Source: Metaphire vulgaris (taxonomy: Eukaryota > Annelida > Clitellata > Crassiclitellata > Megascolecidae). From it: DNA of 64,000 nt. The stretch is from assembly GCA_018105865.1 (NCBI GenBank), contig CM030840.1, positions 11,120,794 to 11,184,793 of the forward strand, in the 5' to 3' direction. The notes beneath the pieces are model-generated. The model was not told the origin of the DNA. It was given only the letters and a program-made list of their open reading frames with translations, and ran no database searches. This document shows, in pieces, positions 1-10,525 of this stretch (position 1 is its first letter; the number at the start of each line of letters is the position of its first letter). Both the position numbers and the translations under genes were made by a program.

Positions 1-468
1 ATTAAATCGCAAAATAGAAGCCCTGATTCAATTTGAATGTAAATATGGCAACTATATTAGGTAGCATTATTTATTTTTTTGTCAAATAAGACAAAATGAG
101 AGAAATAGCTATTGAAATTTTTTGTAAAAATATCTTTTTTTATAATTTAGCCAGAGGCATGCCTTTGTTACGCGCCTTAATAATCCTATGAGTATGGCGA
201 AATCGCTTAACCGCCAGGTTATCACATCGCAATTGTTGGCTAGAGATTCCCTATTCTTAGTGGAGTTTCAGAGCAAAATGGTCGAATACGCTTTCCTTGC
301 GTTATTGCAAAATAAGATTAATTTTAAGAAGTACTATAATAATAATTCGTGACAAGCACAGCATCAAAAGAGTAGTACACAACCAAAGATAACACAAATC
401 AACTGAACAAAACAAAATAAAATAAAAACTAATAATGAACTAATAAACTACTATAGGCCTAGGCCTAT
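1..468. other. AT-rich intergenic DNA, no gene seen
   Basis: AT-rich sequence with short A-rich runs. I see no coding exon, RNA gene or clear mobile-element end here. Confidence 0.5.
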
Positions 469-730
469 AGTTTCCCAAACTTTTTGGAACTGGGACCCAC
501 TTCAGCGACTAGGATAAACACTAATCATTTTAATATAAGCCGTGTATGAAGGATTGCAGGCATATGAATTTCTTAAAACCTAAGCCTACATGCAACTTTC
601 AAGGCTCGTGACATTGTGGTGTTGGTTAGAAAATGACACTTTTAAATCTAATTTCGCGCTACCCCGCGACCCATTAGACTGAGCCATGCGACCCATTTTT
701 GGGTCGCGACCCGCAGTTTGGGAAACACTG
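469..730. repeat. hAT-like MITE copy (GGGTCGCGACCC family)
   Basis: The right end AGTTTGGGAAACACTG is mirrored by TTTCCCAAACT at the left, whose outermost bases are eroded. The inner palindrome GGGTCGCGACCC and the neighbouring text recur at about 33466-33583 and 47725-47952. No target duplication survives here. Confidence 0.6.
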
Positions 731-864
731 TTCTAGACTACACGAGAAATTAATTTTGAAAACGAAGAATTTGTAGCCGAAAATTTCGTGACAATTAGCA
801 AATTCTGGTCCAATGGCATTTTACTTTTCAAGTACAGTAGACTAGTTACCAGTCATTACAGCCT

Positions 865-990
865 GTCCCAGATTAATGGCATAACACAACGGTTGTAGGC
901 CTATAACAACCTACGTTGCTGATTGCCTAGATCGGAGATAAGCGCCAGACTCCAACACTCGAACTCGAGTACGGGACCTACCAAATTAAA
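865..990 (+). repeat. 3' fragment of a tRNA-derived SINE
   Basis: The stretch reading GCTGATTGCCTAGATCGGAG followed by ACTCGAGTACGGGACCTACC matches the 3' half of the complete SINE at 28466-28755, which lies in the opposite orientation. The tRNA-like head is missing here. Confidence 0.6.
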
Positions 991-998
991 GAGTAGAC

Positions 999-1165
999 CA
1001 GGGTTATTTCTAGGATTTTCAATTTGAGGGGGGTGTCGGTATATTTTGGGGGTCCTTGCCGAAAAAGTCTGACAAGCAAAAAAAATAATCCCAAGCTCAG
1101 ATTGGGGGGAGTGTTGGGGTGTCGGTCTCAGATTGGGGGAGTTTAAAGGGTGTAAAATATTCCTG
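999..1165. mobile_element. hAT-like MITE with perfect 8-bp target duplication
   Basis: It starts CAGGGTTATTTCTAG and ends AAAATATTCCTG. The 8-bp direct repeat GAGTAGAC flanks it exactly (991-998 and 1166-1173). The interior holds TCTGACAAGCAAAAAA, the shared motif of many MITEs in this window. Same family as 14222-14494, 21643-21811 and 45062-45426. Confidence 0.85.
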
Positions 1166-1222
1166 GAGTAGACACTATTGTCGTGCACTGGGTAATGATC
1201 GTATTGGTCTGATTGAATGTAG

Positions 1223-1712
1223 TCACAGAGGAAGAAGAAGAAGGAGAAGAAGTAAGACTTCGTGGATGCAATTCTCAGTCGAATGAGAGCGACAAGCAGC
1301 GATGTGAGCTGCGGTCGTCTGCAGAGAGAGAATCCTGTTCCATCGAATTCTGCGATCGGACGATGACGAGGAAGAACGCCGCCTTCACCTGGAAGAAGGA
1401 GATCAGGGCGGCCAAATGGTTCGCCGTCGTCCTAACCATCTTCACCGTTTGCTGGTTGCCGCTGCACATCATGAACTGCATCACGGTGTTCAGCGGTCGG
1501 ATGCTGTGCGCCGACTGCGTCACGTTCGCCGCCCTGATGAGTCACGTCAACTCCGCCGTCAATCCCGTGCTCTACGCCTACTCCAATTCGAAGTTCTCGG
1601 CCGTGTTCCGTCGAATGCTGCGACTCAAAGTCACTCAGTCCAGTTTCAGGAACCGATCCTCCTTTCTGCCGACCCCCACCGATGCTCCGAAGACGCGACC
1701 AGCGTTTCGATG

Positions 1713-1713
<1 letters not shown>
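1223..1713 (+). CDS. Adenosine-receptor-like GPCR, last coding exon
   Basis: Class A rhodopsin-type receptor fragment covering the end of intracellular loop 3, TM6, extracellular loop 3, TM7 and the C-tail. TM6 contains CWLPLHIMNC (from about 1450). Loop 3 has CADC (1507-1518), comparable to the CPDC of A2A receptors. TM7 has SHVNSAVNPVLYAY with the NPxxY motif. The TM6 His and Asn and the TM7 His that contact adenosine in vertebrate receptors are all present. The exon probably begins after the acceptor-like TGAATGTAG at 1214-1222; no in-frame ATG starts it, so the upstream exons (TM1-5) lie before or outside the window. The stop at 1711-1713 is followed directly by a CA microsatellite. Family knowledge says it would couple extracellular adenosine to G proteins at the plasma membrane; subtype cannot be assigned. 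Confidence 0.85.

Positions 1714-1745
<32 letters not shown>
1713..1745. repeat. (CA)n microsatellite
   Basis: About 16 CA units starting at the stop codon of the GPCR exon, followed by two imperfect TGACACAC units. It is probably in the 3' UTR. Confidence 0.95.
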
Positions 1746-1747
<2 letters not shown>

Positions 1748-2097
1748 ACACACTGACACACTGATGCGTCTATTCCAGCGTCAATTTAGAATCTATTTTA
1801 AAAATTAGACTTAAGTCCGTACTTTATACTCAGGAAATCAAAAGACTGAAGACATCTCTACCTGCTGCTGCTGCTGCTGCTTCTGGCTCGCTGTCATGTC
1901 ATCCGGAGTGGAACGGCCATTGATATTGACGATTTCAATATGCAGGCGTGTCCGTGGGACGAGGCGTCCCATGAGAATCTCATCGGATTCGTCCCATGGG
2001 ATGGGATGGAACAGCAATGGGACTCATGGGACAGAGCTACTCTTAATTTTTAATTTATTTTTTACCTTTTTGAAGCTTTTTATTCTGCGTTTCTTCA

Positions 2098-2099
2098 TA

Positions 2100-2176
<77 letters not shown>
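2098..2176. repeat. (ATT)n microsatellite at the 3' end of a LINE
   Basis: About 25 ATT units lie just beyond the 3' end of the minus-strand LINE fragment at 2180-3430, consistent with a LINE tail that expanded. Confidence 0.9.
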
Positions 2177-2179
2177 TAG

Positions 2180-3430
2180 ACAATTTATATAGCGTCGTAC
2201 GCATGGCGTCTACCAAAGTCAAGGGCGCTGTACATATTTAACATTCATAAGAAGTCGCAAATAAATGTGTCTTGAAGTTCTTCGTGAATTGATCGTAGGA
2301 GTTCGACGAGGTTACAGTGTCCGGTGTAGAGCGTTCCACAGCCGCGGATTTCCCCCTTACAACCGAATGCTCGCCAAACTTTGACGTCTTCGCAGGAGGT
2401 GGAACCGCCAGAAGAACACGGCTGCTCGAACGTAATTGACGACGTCTTTCCGTCAGCGATTGTCTGTGAAGAAGTGTGGAAAGGTATTCTGGACACGTTG
2501 GGTGGTGAAGCGCGCGGAACGACAGCATGCACCGCCTGTATACGTAATCCTCTCGTGGTACTTTCAGCCAATTGTAGTTCGTTTTTCAGTAGCGGAGTAA
2601 CATGTTCCGTCGTTCTGAGTCTGTATATCAGCCTGACCGACGCGTTCATCGCCCTCTGCAACCGCCCGAGCTGTGTTTCAGGTAGACCAATGAGTACACT
2701 GATGCAATAATCGATTCTCTGCAACGCCATTGCCCGAACAAGCATTGTCGTCGTGCTTGTCGGAAGATATCTCAGTACCTCCTTGATTTGTCGTCGCAGT
2801 TGGTAATAACAGGACGCGGTCAGCTGGCCGATATGTCCGGCAAACGAGAGTGTCTCGTCAAGCCGGACTCCGAGGAGGCGAAGTTCGACGACCGGGTGAA
2901 CCGCGGTATACCGGTCACTCGGATCGGATCCCGCGTGATGTGATGCCTCCTCCTTGGGGAGGGTCGACACCCACAGAAACTCAGTCTTACTCGGATTCAA
3001 CATCAACCGATTTGCTTCCATCCACTTGTCGACCTTGAGTATAGCATCGACCATCTTGGCTCGAAGACAATCCATCTCGCTCAGCAGACAATCGGCGTAG
3101 ATCTGGATGACATCGGCAAAGGCATGAGGCGTCAACCCCGCCTCTCGAATGACCTCGACCACATCGGCTACAAACAGTATGAACAACAAAGCACTGAACC
3201 TTGCGGCACCCCACTGTGTATACAGGGCGGGAGATGGTCTGTTGTCCTTTCCAAGAGACCGATTGTGTCATTCCGTTCAGATAGTCAGCCAACCAAGCCA
3301 GAACAGAACCACCTAATCCGTAAGAACACTGGAATCGCCGTATCAGGATTTCATGGTTGACCGTATCAAAAGCGGACGACAGATCCAGAAGGCCTATAGC
3401 AGCGCCAGCCGTCCATAATGTTTGCATCTA
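2180..3430 (-). pseudogene. L2/CR1-like LINE reverse transcriptase, 5'-truncated and frameshifted
   Basis: Read on the minus strand, the fragment starts within the reverse transcriptase domain: motif A reads LLDLSSAFDTVNHEIL (near 3380). After a frame change near 3190 the catalytic box reads AFADVIQIY in place of the usual YADD-type motif, so it is mutated. The thumb region follows, with LNPSKTEFLW, an LGVRLDETLSF segment and a RIDYC motif. It ends in the usual small C-terminal tail and a 3' UTR next to the (ATT)n array. No endonuclease domain is present, so it is a dead 5'-truncated copy. The window's other L2-like fragments are comparable but not close copies. Confidence 0.85.
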
Positions 3431-3677
3431 TATTATTTTTGTGGTGAGACATAAAAGTTAATAAAGTTAATAAATTCTGTCGTTTTACGTGTCTCTTTGT
3501 ACATGTAGTCCTATTTAGTAGACATTAAACCTAAACTTTCATAAATTTCATAATTCATAATTTCATATGAACTGTATTACACATGATTAATATTTCATAT
3601 TAATATTATAATGGGAATCCCATGGAACGATGGGATGGGATGGGACATGCATGAATTGCCATGGAATGGGATGGGAA

Positions 3678-4254
3678 CAGCGTTGTTTCAGTTATTGATT
3701 ATTTTTCAGTTACAGTTAGAGTTTTTGAAATTATTTTTAAGTTATAGTTGCAGTTAAAGTTATTATCATTTTTCAGTTACAGTTTCAGTTACAGTTGTTT
3801 ATTTTTCAGTTATTTTCAGTTAATCGCCATTGAACACATTAATGAAATTTCGACGTTTTTCTTAATACACAATCACCCTGTTCTCTCTAATTGTTTGAAA
3901 AATCTACTGATATGTAAATATTTTCATATGCATGTCCATCAAAACGTCCATCAAATCATGACATAAAAATATTGTAAGCATGTCATGTATTTACAATATG
4001 ATATTAAAACATCATAGATTCATTTAGCGTAAGAAACCCACGATGCTCCAAGTTGGCAGACAGTAATAGTATGCAACTATATAAAACCCTACAATTATTT
4101 TTCAGTTATTTTAGCTATTTCAGTTATTTATTTTTCAGTTACAGTTACATTTATTGACATATTTCAGTTACAGTTTCAGTTACAGTTAACTGATTTGTTA
4201 TTTTTCAGTTAACTGATATTTTAGTTACAGTTAAAGTTAACTGAAACAACACTG
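3678..4254. mobile_element. hAT-like MITE rich in CAGTTA repeats
   Basis: Ends are CAGCGTTGTTTCAGTTA and TAACTGAAACAACACTG, flanked by the perfect 8-bp duplication GATGGGAA (3670-3677 and 4255-4262). The interior is packed with variants of TTTTTCAGTTACAGTTA near both ends, as subterminal repeats. It is inserted in a GATGGGA-rich repeat, related to 1960-2040. Confidence 0.85.
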
Positions 4255-4409
4255 GATGGGAATGGGACAGAAAAACCTGTCTCATGGGCAAGCTTGCTAA
4301 TATGACCAAATACAATATATGACTACAGGACCTTCTAAATAAATTAGCGATAGTAAGCTAAAGAAAAGGCTTAAAGAGTAAAATAAAAAGACCTTCTGCA
4401 TGGCGATTA

Positions 4410-4640
4410 CTAAAAAGTGTGGAGGGGGAACGGAAGGCCGGAAAGGGAGTGGTTGAGAAGAGATTGGGAATGGGAAAGAGAGTGAGGGAGGAAGAGGGAG
4501 AGGTCTACATGATGGCCAATACCAAATTGTGAATTATTGAGCCATATTAAATGGCGATACTCCGACCACGTAATGAGAAATAATTTTAAAAAACATAGCA
4601 GGATCTGTGATGGCAGGACTAGCAGAAGGCACAAGGAAAT
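4410..4640. repeat. Purine-rich dispersed repeat
   Basis: G/A-rich stretch (GGAGGGGGAACGGAAGG and similar). Related purine-rich or pyrimidine-rich stretches occur at 8640-9020, 16080-16480 (reverse), 19055-19530 (reverse) and 52290-52660. No coding signal. Confidence 0.5.
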
Positions 4641-4697
4641 GCGGCTGACATAAAGAAGTATTTTGGCAACATAACATCACTACGTGAGCGTCCTTGC

Positions 4698-4776
4698 TTA
4701 ACCCCTTAACCGTGTATTTAACTGTAACTCAATGTAAAATGGACGGATATATCGGGATCTCCAGTTAAGGGGTTAA
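4698..4776. mobile_element. Short TTAA-flanked palindromic element
   Basis: TTAACCCCTTAACCGTG at the left mirrors CAGTTAAGGGGTTAA at the right. Flanking TTAA on both sides fits a piggyBac-type insertion; the superfamily is inferred only from that. A partial copy lies at 14024-14065. Confidence 0.5.
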
Positions 4777-4934
4777 CAATCGACCTTTTCACTTATGCGC
4801 AGTTCAGAACAGAAGGCAATAGGCGTTACCCGTTTTGCGTACCAACCTCCGAGTGGCACAGCAAGGTTTTGGAGACCCTTGCACAGAGTTTCGGTGGTGG
4901 GCCCTGGAAACTGCCTTCGACGTTGACATATTTT

Positions 4935-5170
4935 ACAGTTTCGTTAGGCAACTAATAATAATAACTAATATTAATCAATCAACCAATCAATTAAAAAACT
5001 TCTATGGCGCCAATATCACAAAACCAAGAGCATCAGCCGATAGCGCAGGAGAGCCAAACAGAATTAGAGCATAGGTCAATCCGGAAAATCAGTCAGAAGA
5101 GCGGAGAAGCAATCTAAGGGGGATAAGTCAAGTCAAACAGGTGTGTTTTAAGACCGGATCTGAAAGATGA
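4935..5170 (-). repeat. LINE 3'-end fragment
   Basis: AACTTCTATGGCGCCAATA recurs almost unchanged at 20080-20100 (AACTTCTATGTCGCCACTA), both beside runs of TCAATCAAT. This is a typical L2-like 3' terminus read in reverse. No protein signal is left. Confidence 0.45.
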
Positions 5171-5336
5171 TAAAGTGTTAGTTACAGAGCCGTACAAAGC
5201 CATAATTGCGCCCTGTGCCCAGCATGAATCTGGCGCCCCACCCTCAAATTTTGTGACCTAGATAAATTGTAATATGACACGCAATATTAATAGGCCTATA
5301 CAAGACATTGAAATAACTATTAATTCATATAGACCT

Positions 5337-5907
5337 CAGAGATGGGCACAATTAGACAAAAATCTAATCAATTAGAATTAGAATTAGTTGCTTCTAGCAC
5401 CTAATTGATTAGCATTAGAATTAGTTCTACACTTTGTTCAATTAATTAGAATTAGCATTAGCTGCTGTCTAATCAATTAGAATTACAATTAGATTCTCGA
5501 TGTTCGCGATACAGTTGACACACCACGCAAAACAGTTTTAAAATACTAATTTAATATCTGCAGTAATTGCATGCAGCTGCAAATGGTTGGAAATGGCTGG
5601 CATTTCCAGTTGTCAACAGCAATCACACAAAACACTTAATCTATCAGCTGTAAGTTTTTCCTTGCTAATGCTACCATGATCATCTCAGCGTTATACTATG
5701 AGCATGCGTTTCAACATTATTCTCAGGCTGCCTCGGATGGCTAATTGTCATGTAATTAAAACATAATTAGAATTAGCAGGTAAATTCTAATTGATTAGAA
5801 TTACGATTAGCTGATAAAATTTGCCAATTGATTACAATTAGAATTAGCTGGTCATCTAATTGATTAGCTAATCAATTACTTCCTAATTGATTAATTACCC
5901 ATCTCTG
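5337..5907. mobile_element. Nested hAT-like MITE, AATTAG-rich
   Basis: Left end CAGAGATGGGCAC, right end TACCCATCTCTG, with the perfect 8-bp duplication ATAGACCT at 5329-5336 and 5908-5915. Both ends carry many copies of TCTAATTGATTAGAATTAG in subterminal position. Sequence on its two sides joins into the text of the host element, as the copy at 57619-59008 shows. Confidence 0.85.
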
Positions 5908-6019
5908 ATAGACCTAAGCACCACTTTCGGCATTTTATGTGTATTTCCTTCCGGATCTTCTCGCTTCTGTTCTGGGTCATGTCCTTTTAAATGGCACCTA
6001 ACCTTGTCGCACATTGGCG

Positions 6020-6391
6020 GCCACGTTAGGAGATCGTGAAATCGAAAACTGTTCGGCATTTCAGCTTGATCTGGATTTGCATGCTGGAAAATAGGAAGCA
6101 TGGACTCATCAGTTTTTTTTCTGCTGTGAGTTCTGAAAATTGGGCAGAAATTTCGTTAGGTCTAATATCACTGGACACTGGCATCCCTAACACAATGTCT
6201 TTAGTCATGACTGTTGCAGCTAAAGTTAGCTCGCCTCGTTGCATATAAATGTCATTTTCAGTTATTTCATTGTCGCTTACCTTTGGAGCCTCCAAATCTA
6301 ATCTTTCGAGAAATTTTGGATGTGAGTCATGTGACGTAGAAGTCCGAGGAAACCATTTCTTCCATTGATGTTCTTTACGATTACTCTTTCG
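6020..6391 (-). pseudogene. Fragment of the outer hAT element's protein
   Basis: On the minus strand this encodes a segment with EAPKVSDNEITENDIYMQ. Its counterpart at 57959-58303 has VPKVSDNEIIENDIHMQ preceded by QHQWEKWL...RTSTSPNSHPKFFERLDL. Conservation between two copies marks it as a real coding remnant, plausibly the N-terminal part of a hAT transposase upstream of its DNA-binding domain. I cannot see a zinc finger or the catalytic core, so the function is inferred only from the element ends. The reading frame is not intact. Confidence 0.45.
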
Positions 6392-7313
6392 CAGTGTTAG
6401 GAAAGATCACTTGTAAAATGATCTTGATCAAAGATCAAGATCACTAGAGAGAAATTGATCTAAGATCAAGATCAAAGATCACTAGAGTATAAATGATCTA
6501 AGATCAAGATCACTTTAAAAGTGATCTAAGATCAAAGATCATACAAATATAGTTATTATATCATGTATGACGTGTCACGTATGATAACGATACAAATGTC
6601 CACTGTACGATGCATGTAAACTTTTGTAATACTAAGTTACTAAATCAACTGAAAACAGTTCATTTTTAGTAACTAACTGTCAGTTCTCAGTCAACTGTTG
6701 AACACGGCAGTTCATTTTCAGCATGAGCAGACGCTCAAACGTTGCGTCAGACAACCTGTTTCTTCGCGGTGTAGCTATCAAACCTCCAATACTAAAAAGT
6801 CTTTCGACAGGCGCAGAAGATGGCAGGGTTGTGTTATATTTCACAAGTGCTGCCTTGACATGTGGGTATGCCAACAGGCTAGAAAGTTCCTTATTTGGGT
6901 TATTCAGGTAGTGCATAACCTCTATCTTGACTGCATTTTCACGACCAGTTGCAATTAAGCAAGCCTCCCACTGAGTCCCCAGTGGCAGTGCCAGTACTAA
7001 TGTCAGGCCATACCCATAATCCTCATCATCTGCACCGGCTGCAAACATGATCATTGAGGTCCGAATGCTTGATTTGTCCGCCATTTTACAATCAATAGAA
7101 GTTCGTTGATTGATTGACTTAGTTGGGAGAAATCGTATAATTTGATCTTTGATCTTCTGTTGATAATAAAGATCAAGATCACCGAAAAAGTGATTTAAAA
7201 TCAGAGTCAAAGATCACTAGTAAAAAGTGATCTAGATCAAAGATCAAAGATCATGAATTGTGATCTTAGATCGTGATCTTTGATCTTTTGATCTAAGATC
7301 ATTCCTAACACTG
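6392..7313. mobile_element. Nested hAT element with transposase C-terminus
   Basis: Ends CAGTGTTAGGAA and TTCCTAACACTG, with the perfect 8-bp duplication CTCTTTCG at 6384-6391 and 7314-7321. Both subterminal regions are dense in AAGATCAAAGATCA-type repeats. It keeps only the last part of a transposase gene (6680-7210), so it is a deletion derivative of an autonomous hAT. Confidence 0.9.
6680..7210 (-). pseudogene. hAT transposase C-terminal dimerisation domain
   Basis: The minus-strand protein carries the hATC signature: LAYPHVKAALVKYNTTLPSS, then APVERLFSIGGLI, then RRNRLSDATFERLLMLKMN. In family members this module dimerises the transposase and supplies part of the catalytic core. The open frame starts in the AT-rich repeats and lacks the BED finger and the first catalytic Asp regions, so it cannot act alone. 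It lies wholly inside the nested element at 6392-7313. Confidence 0.85.
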
Positions 7314-8116
7314 CTCTTTCGCCGTCGATTCACAATTTCTGAAAGCTGCGCCGGATAGTTTTTTCGAAGAACTCATTTTGTATACATCAATAAAGTATTT
7401 AACAAAATACCTAGATGAACACTATCAAGATGTAACAAATTTTGTCTACGGTACTTCTTTCGCCTACTATTAGAGTCTGCTCTGATGGCTTTATACAAAC
7501 AACGTTTATAGACTGCAGGGCGACTTCTCAGTTCAAAAGGTCAATTTCTGAATTTGACCTTTTGTCTTGTCATTGACCTGTGAGGTCGTCCTGCAGATGA
7601 AACTTCGCTCCTCTTGCGAAATACTTTCGGAAGACATCCCGAACGACATCTAAGCAGACTAGCACGAACGGGTATGAGATGTTTCAGCCACCTGCTGGCT
7701 GCAGCTATCAACCCCCAGGGTGATAGATCTTCAGCGTCTGTGAGACAGTCAGAGGAAAGAGAGATGAATTGCAGTTTCCATACCGAGGCGATGCCTGACA
7801 TACCTGAAATTCCTTAATGTGGACGGGCGGTTCATAGACCAGCTGAATACAACGATTAGAGACTTCAATCTCTGTTAAAATCCTATATAGATAGTATGTA
7901 GTGTGTATACACAGATTTACAGAGGAATGTAAAAGTGAGCCAAAACCAAAGAAAGTTAGGCTATACCATAATTTCCCAAATTTGACTTTATTTGCTCAAT
8001 GCGGGCAGAAAGCAAAGTAAATCATAAATTTTCCATGAATGATTCTGAAATTTGCGCCCCTTCTAACCTTGCGCCCTGTGCCTAGGCACAGTAGGCATCC
8101 CCTTTGTACGGCTCTG

Positions 8117-8640
8117 GTCATGACCCCATAAGCCAATGTTATTTACCAGGAACTTAGCTGCGACATATAATTAGCAGAGTAACTAAGCACGCAGGGAGCT
8201 CGATTCAAGGAATTTCAGCTTCTGTCTAGCTTCAGGAATTTTCCAGATAAGTTTTTCTTAGAAGTTCCTCAACCGAAGATATTACGCGGATGTTGATCCA
8301 GGCGATATAAATTGATCGTCTGTAGACCAGCAATCAAAGCACTGCGAAGTTTCCGTTAGAAAGACGGAAGAAGAAAAGTTACAGAGAAAGAAAAGCTGAC
8401 GTCGCTTTCATCGACTAACATCGTCTGGTAATCGTCTGCTACTTCGTATTCTGATATTTTTCATCAGCAAAATCTTTTATATCCTATTACATTTCCAGGA
8501 TCTCAGTATAATTTTTAGTTATCTAACCGAATGGAAATTTCAAAAAGCAGCTAAACAGTAGCTCTTAATTTAAAATAATATAATTGGTAGAACGATTTGT
8601 GCTTTTATATAGGAAATCGACCCGTTTCAAAATGTTTGTC
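8117..8640. other. Intergenic DNA upstream of the orphan secreted gene
   Basis: No exon, repeat end or RNA gene recognised. Confidence 0.4.
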
Positions 8641-9020
8641 CTTGCGACTTGTTGATGGTCATTGCAAAAGCAGAGAAATGTGATGGGGAGGAGGGGGATA
8701 ACCGGATATATGAATTATGTTGGCCAATGATATTCGGTTTGTGTGGAGTAGTTCACACTGTATGAAGGAACGAGAGGAAGGCGGGAAAGGGAAAGGGAGA
8801 GCAATAGGGAGAGATGGGATAATGAAGAGAGAGAGACTTTGAGAAGAGATAGTGTTTGTGTGTTATAGTAGCAGAGGGAGGAAAGAAAAGAGGTTGAGAG
8901 TTAAGTAAATGGGGAAAGAAGGTAGTGATGAAAAAATACAGGAATGAGAGGGAAGGTAGAGTTGTTAGGGAGGGAGGGAAGGAGAAGGGACGGAGAAGGG
9001 ATTGATTGGAAAAAGTGAGG
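8640..9020. repeat. Purine-rich dispersed repeat
   Basis: Begins near TTGTTGATGGTCATTGCAAA and turns into a G/A-rich tract. The same join is seen in reverse at 16240-16320, so this is one repeat family. It ends about 150 bp before the ATG of the next gene. Confidence 0.55.
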
Positions 9021-9184
9021 AGACAGGCTCATACATATATGTTATGTATACTGTATTATATATATGTGTGTACTGATTTTGGGGGTATATATACCGATAT
9101 ACTCCCCGTCGTTACGCCTCTGGTAAGTACACAGACGATCGAGTTTCGATTTCAGTCGCTTTTGTCTTTGTAATAAGGTTGAAG

Positions 9185-10083
9185 ATGAAAGGACAAGCGT
9201 TGCTGGCAATAGCTCTCGTTGAGCTCCTAATGGGAATCCCACTTAGAGTTGACGGCCATGGACAGGGACACAATGGCAGTTCCGATCAGACGACGATGAA
9301 CATCGCGTTCGATCTTCCAGACCTGACGGCAACTCTCGAAACTCCAACTGGAACGTCTCAGCTGGAGGCCTTCAAGTCGATCAACAACGATCAGATTCTT
9401 CGCGATACGACTGGCAAGAGGACGTCCGAACTGTTCTGGGTCAGCGTTGGTCTTCCGAACTTCGTCAAGACTCCGGACCCAAGAAATCAGACGATCAAAA
9501 GACTCTTTCACTTCTCCAACAACGGGTTCAACACCTACGTAGAAATGATGACGGCGTCGCAGAGAAAGGCGTTGGCGACGACGGCGAGAACCAAATACCG
9601 CGTGGAAATCTCCGAAAACCAGGTCGTAAACCTGATCCTCTCACGGTTCCAGTGCACTTTCTTGCTGTACGATGACGTCGGCGGCAAGTACATACTGAAT
9701 GGCAAGGTCTCGGACTTCAGAAATTTTCCGCTGAGAATGGATTTTGTTGCGCCAAGGAGAAGTCACGAAAGACAACTTTCACCGAATCGATGGAAGGAGG
9801 CGAATCGACGGCGGATTTGCAATTCGACTGCAAAATGGAATCGAGCGGAAAGCTGATGAGGACGAACACTCTGATGATCAGCGCCGACCAACAACTGCAG
9901 ATCGGACTCGAGGAGAAGCTGTTTGGACCGACAGGACCCGGAGGAGCGAACGAGGTGTACGTGACGAGAGATCAGATGACCGGATTGGCGACTGAGATGT
10001 ATGCAACGCTGAACATCGTGGAAGATTACCAGATGCCGGAGGTTCAGTTCAGAGAGGCATTCGTGGAAGGACTTGTCGCTCAG
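9185..10083 (+). CDS. Secreted orphan protein, exon 1 (with a frame break)
   Basis: The first ATG, at 9185, gives MKGQALLAIALVELLMGIPL, a clear signal peptide, so the product should be secreted or extracellular. The following 180 residues match no domain I recognise; they contain FWVSVGLPNFVKTP and a DDVGGKYILNGKVSDF segment. The frame used to about 9733 stops being sensible, and the next frame continues NGFCCAKEKSRKTTF...GGESTADLQFDCK up to 10083. This looks like a single lost base near the TTTTCC run at 9724-9729, either a mutation or an assembly error. The exon ends GCTCAG|GCAAGT, a strong GC-type donor, in phase 0. The next exon joins in phase. Confidence 0.6.
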
Positions 10084-10142
10084 GCAAGTCCACGTTTATT
10101 TTGACGTATTATTATTTCGTGTAGTTATATTGTAGGCCGGCT

Positions 10143-10311
10143 CAGGGTTTAATCTAGGCCGTTTCCGGGGGGAAATTGCCCTTTCCCCCTCCGAAAATTT
10201 CAATTTCCTCTAAGAAATGTTGGCATACTAGATCAACTAACAGCAGCCCCCTAGCTGACTTCCCCCGGCTTTGTCAGTTCCCCGGAGTCCAGGAGTCTAG
10301 ATTAGACTCTG
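10143..10311. mobile_element. hAT-like MITE inside intron 1
   Basis: Ends CAGGGTTTAATCTAG and CTAGATTAGACTCTG, flanked by GGCCGGCT (10135-10142) and GGCTGGCT (10312-10319), a 7/8 match. It sits in the GC-AG intron at 10084-10525. Confidence 0.75.
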
Positions 10312-10525
10312 GGCTGGCTAATCAACTGCTTGATTTCTCATTTAGCGTTTCTTACTCCGCGAGATCTTCGGTAGTACAGGTTTGTTGTTGCCTATTGATT
10401 GTCAAATTGCTATTGTCGTAACAAACTGCAGGATAGTCAGATCCAGAATTTTAAATTCTTTTTGAAATAAATCACTGTTCTATTGTTAAAACTGGCTCTG
10501 TATAAGCACTTGTTTGAATGTTCAG

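Larger units (their letters stand above)
5185..8116. mobile_element. hAT-like transposon remnant with two nested insertions
   Basis: The ends are a perfect 15-bp inverted repeat, CAGAGCCGTACAAAG and CTTTGTACGGCTCTG. A second copy without the nested parts lies at 57619-59008 with an 8-bp target duplication, which supports the hAT assignment. Here no clear target duplication remains. Two other hAT-like elements are inserted inside, at 5337-5907 and 6392-7313, each with its own perfect 8-bp duplication. Degenerate coding sequence on the minus strand is described separately. Confidence 0.75.
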
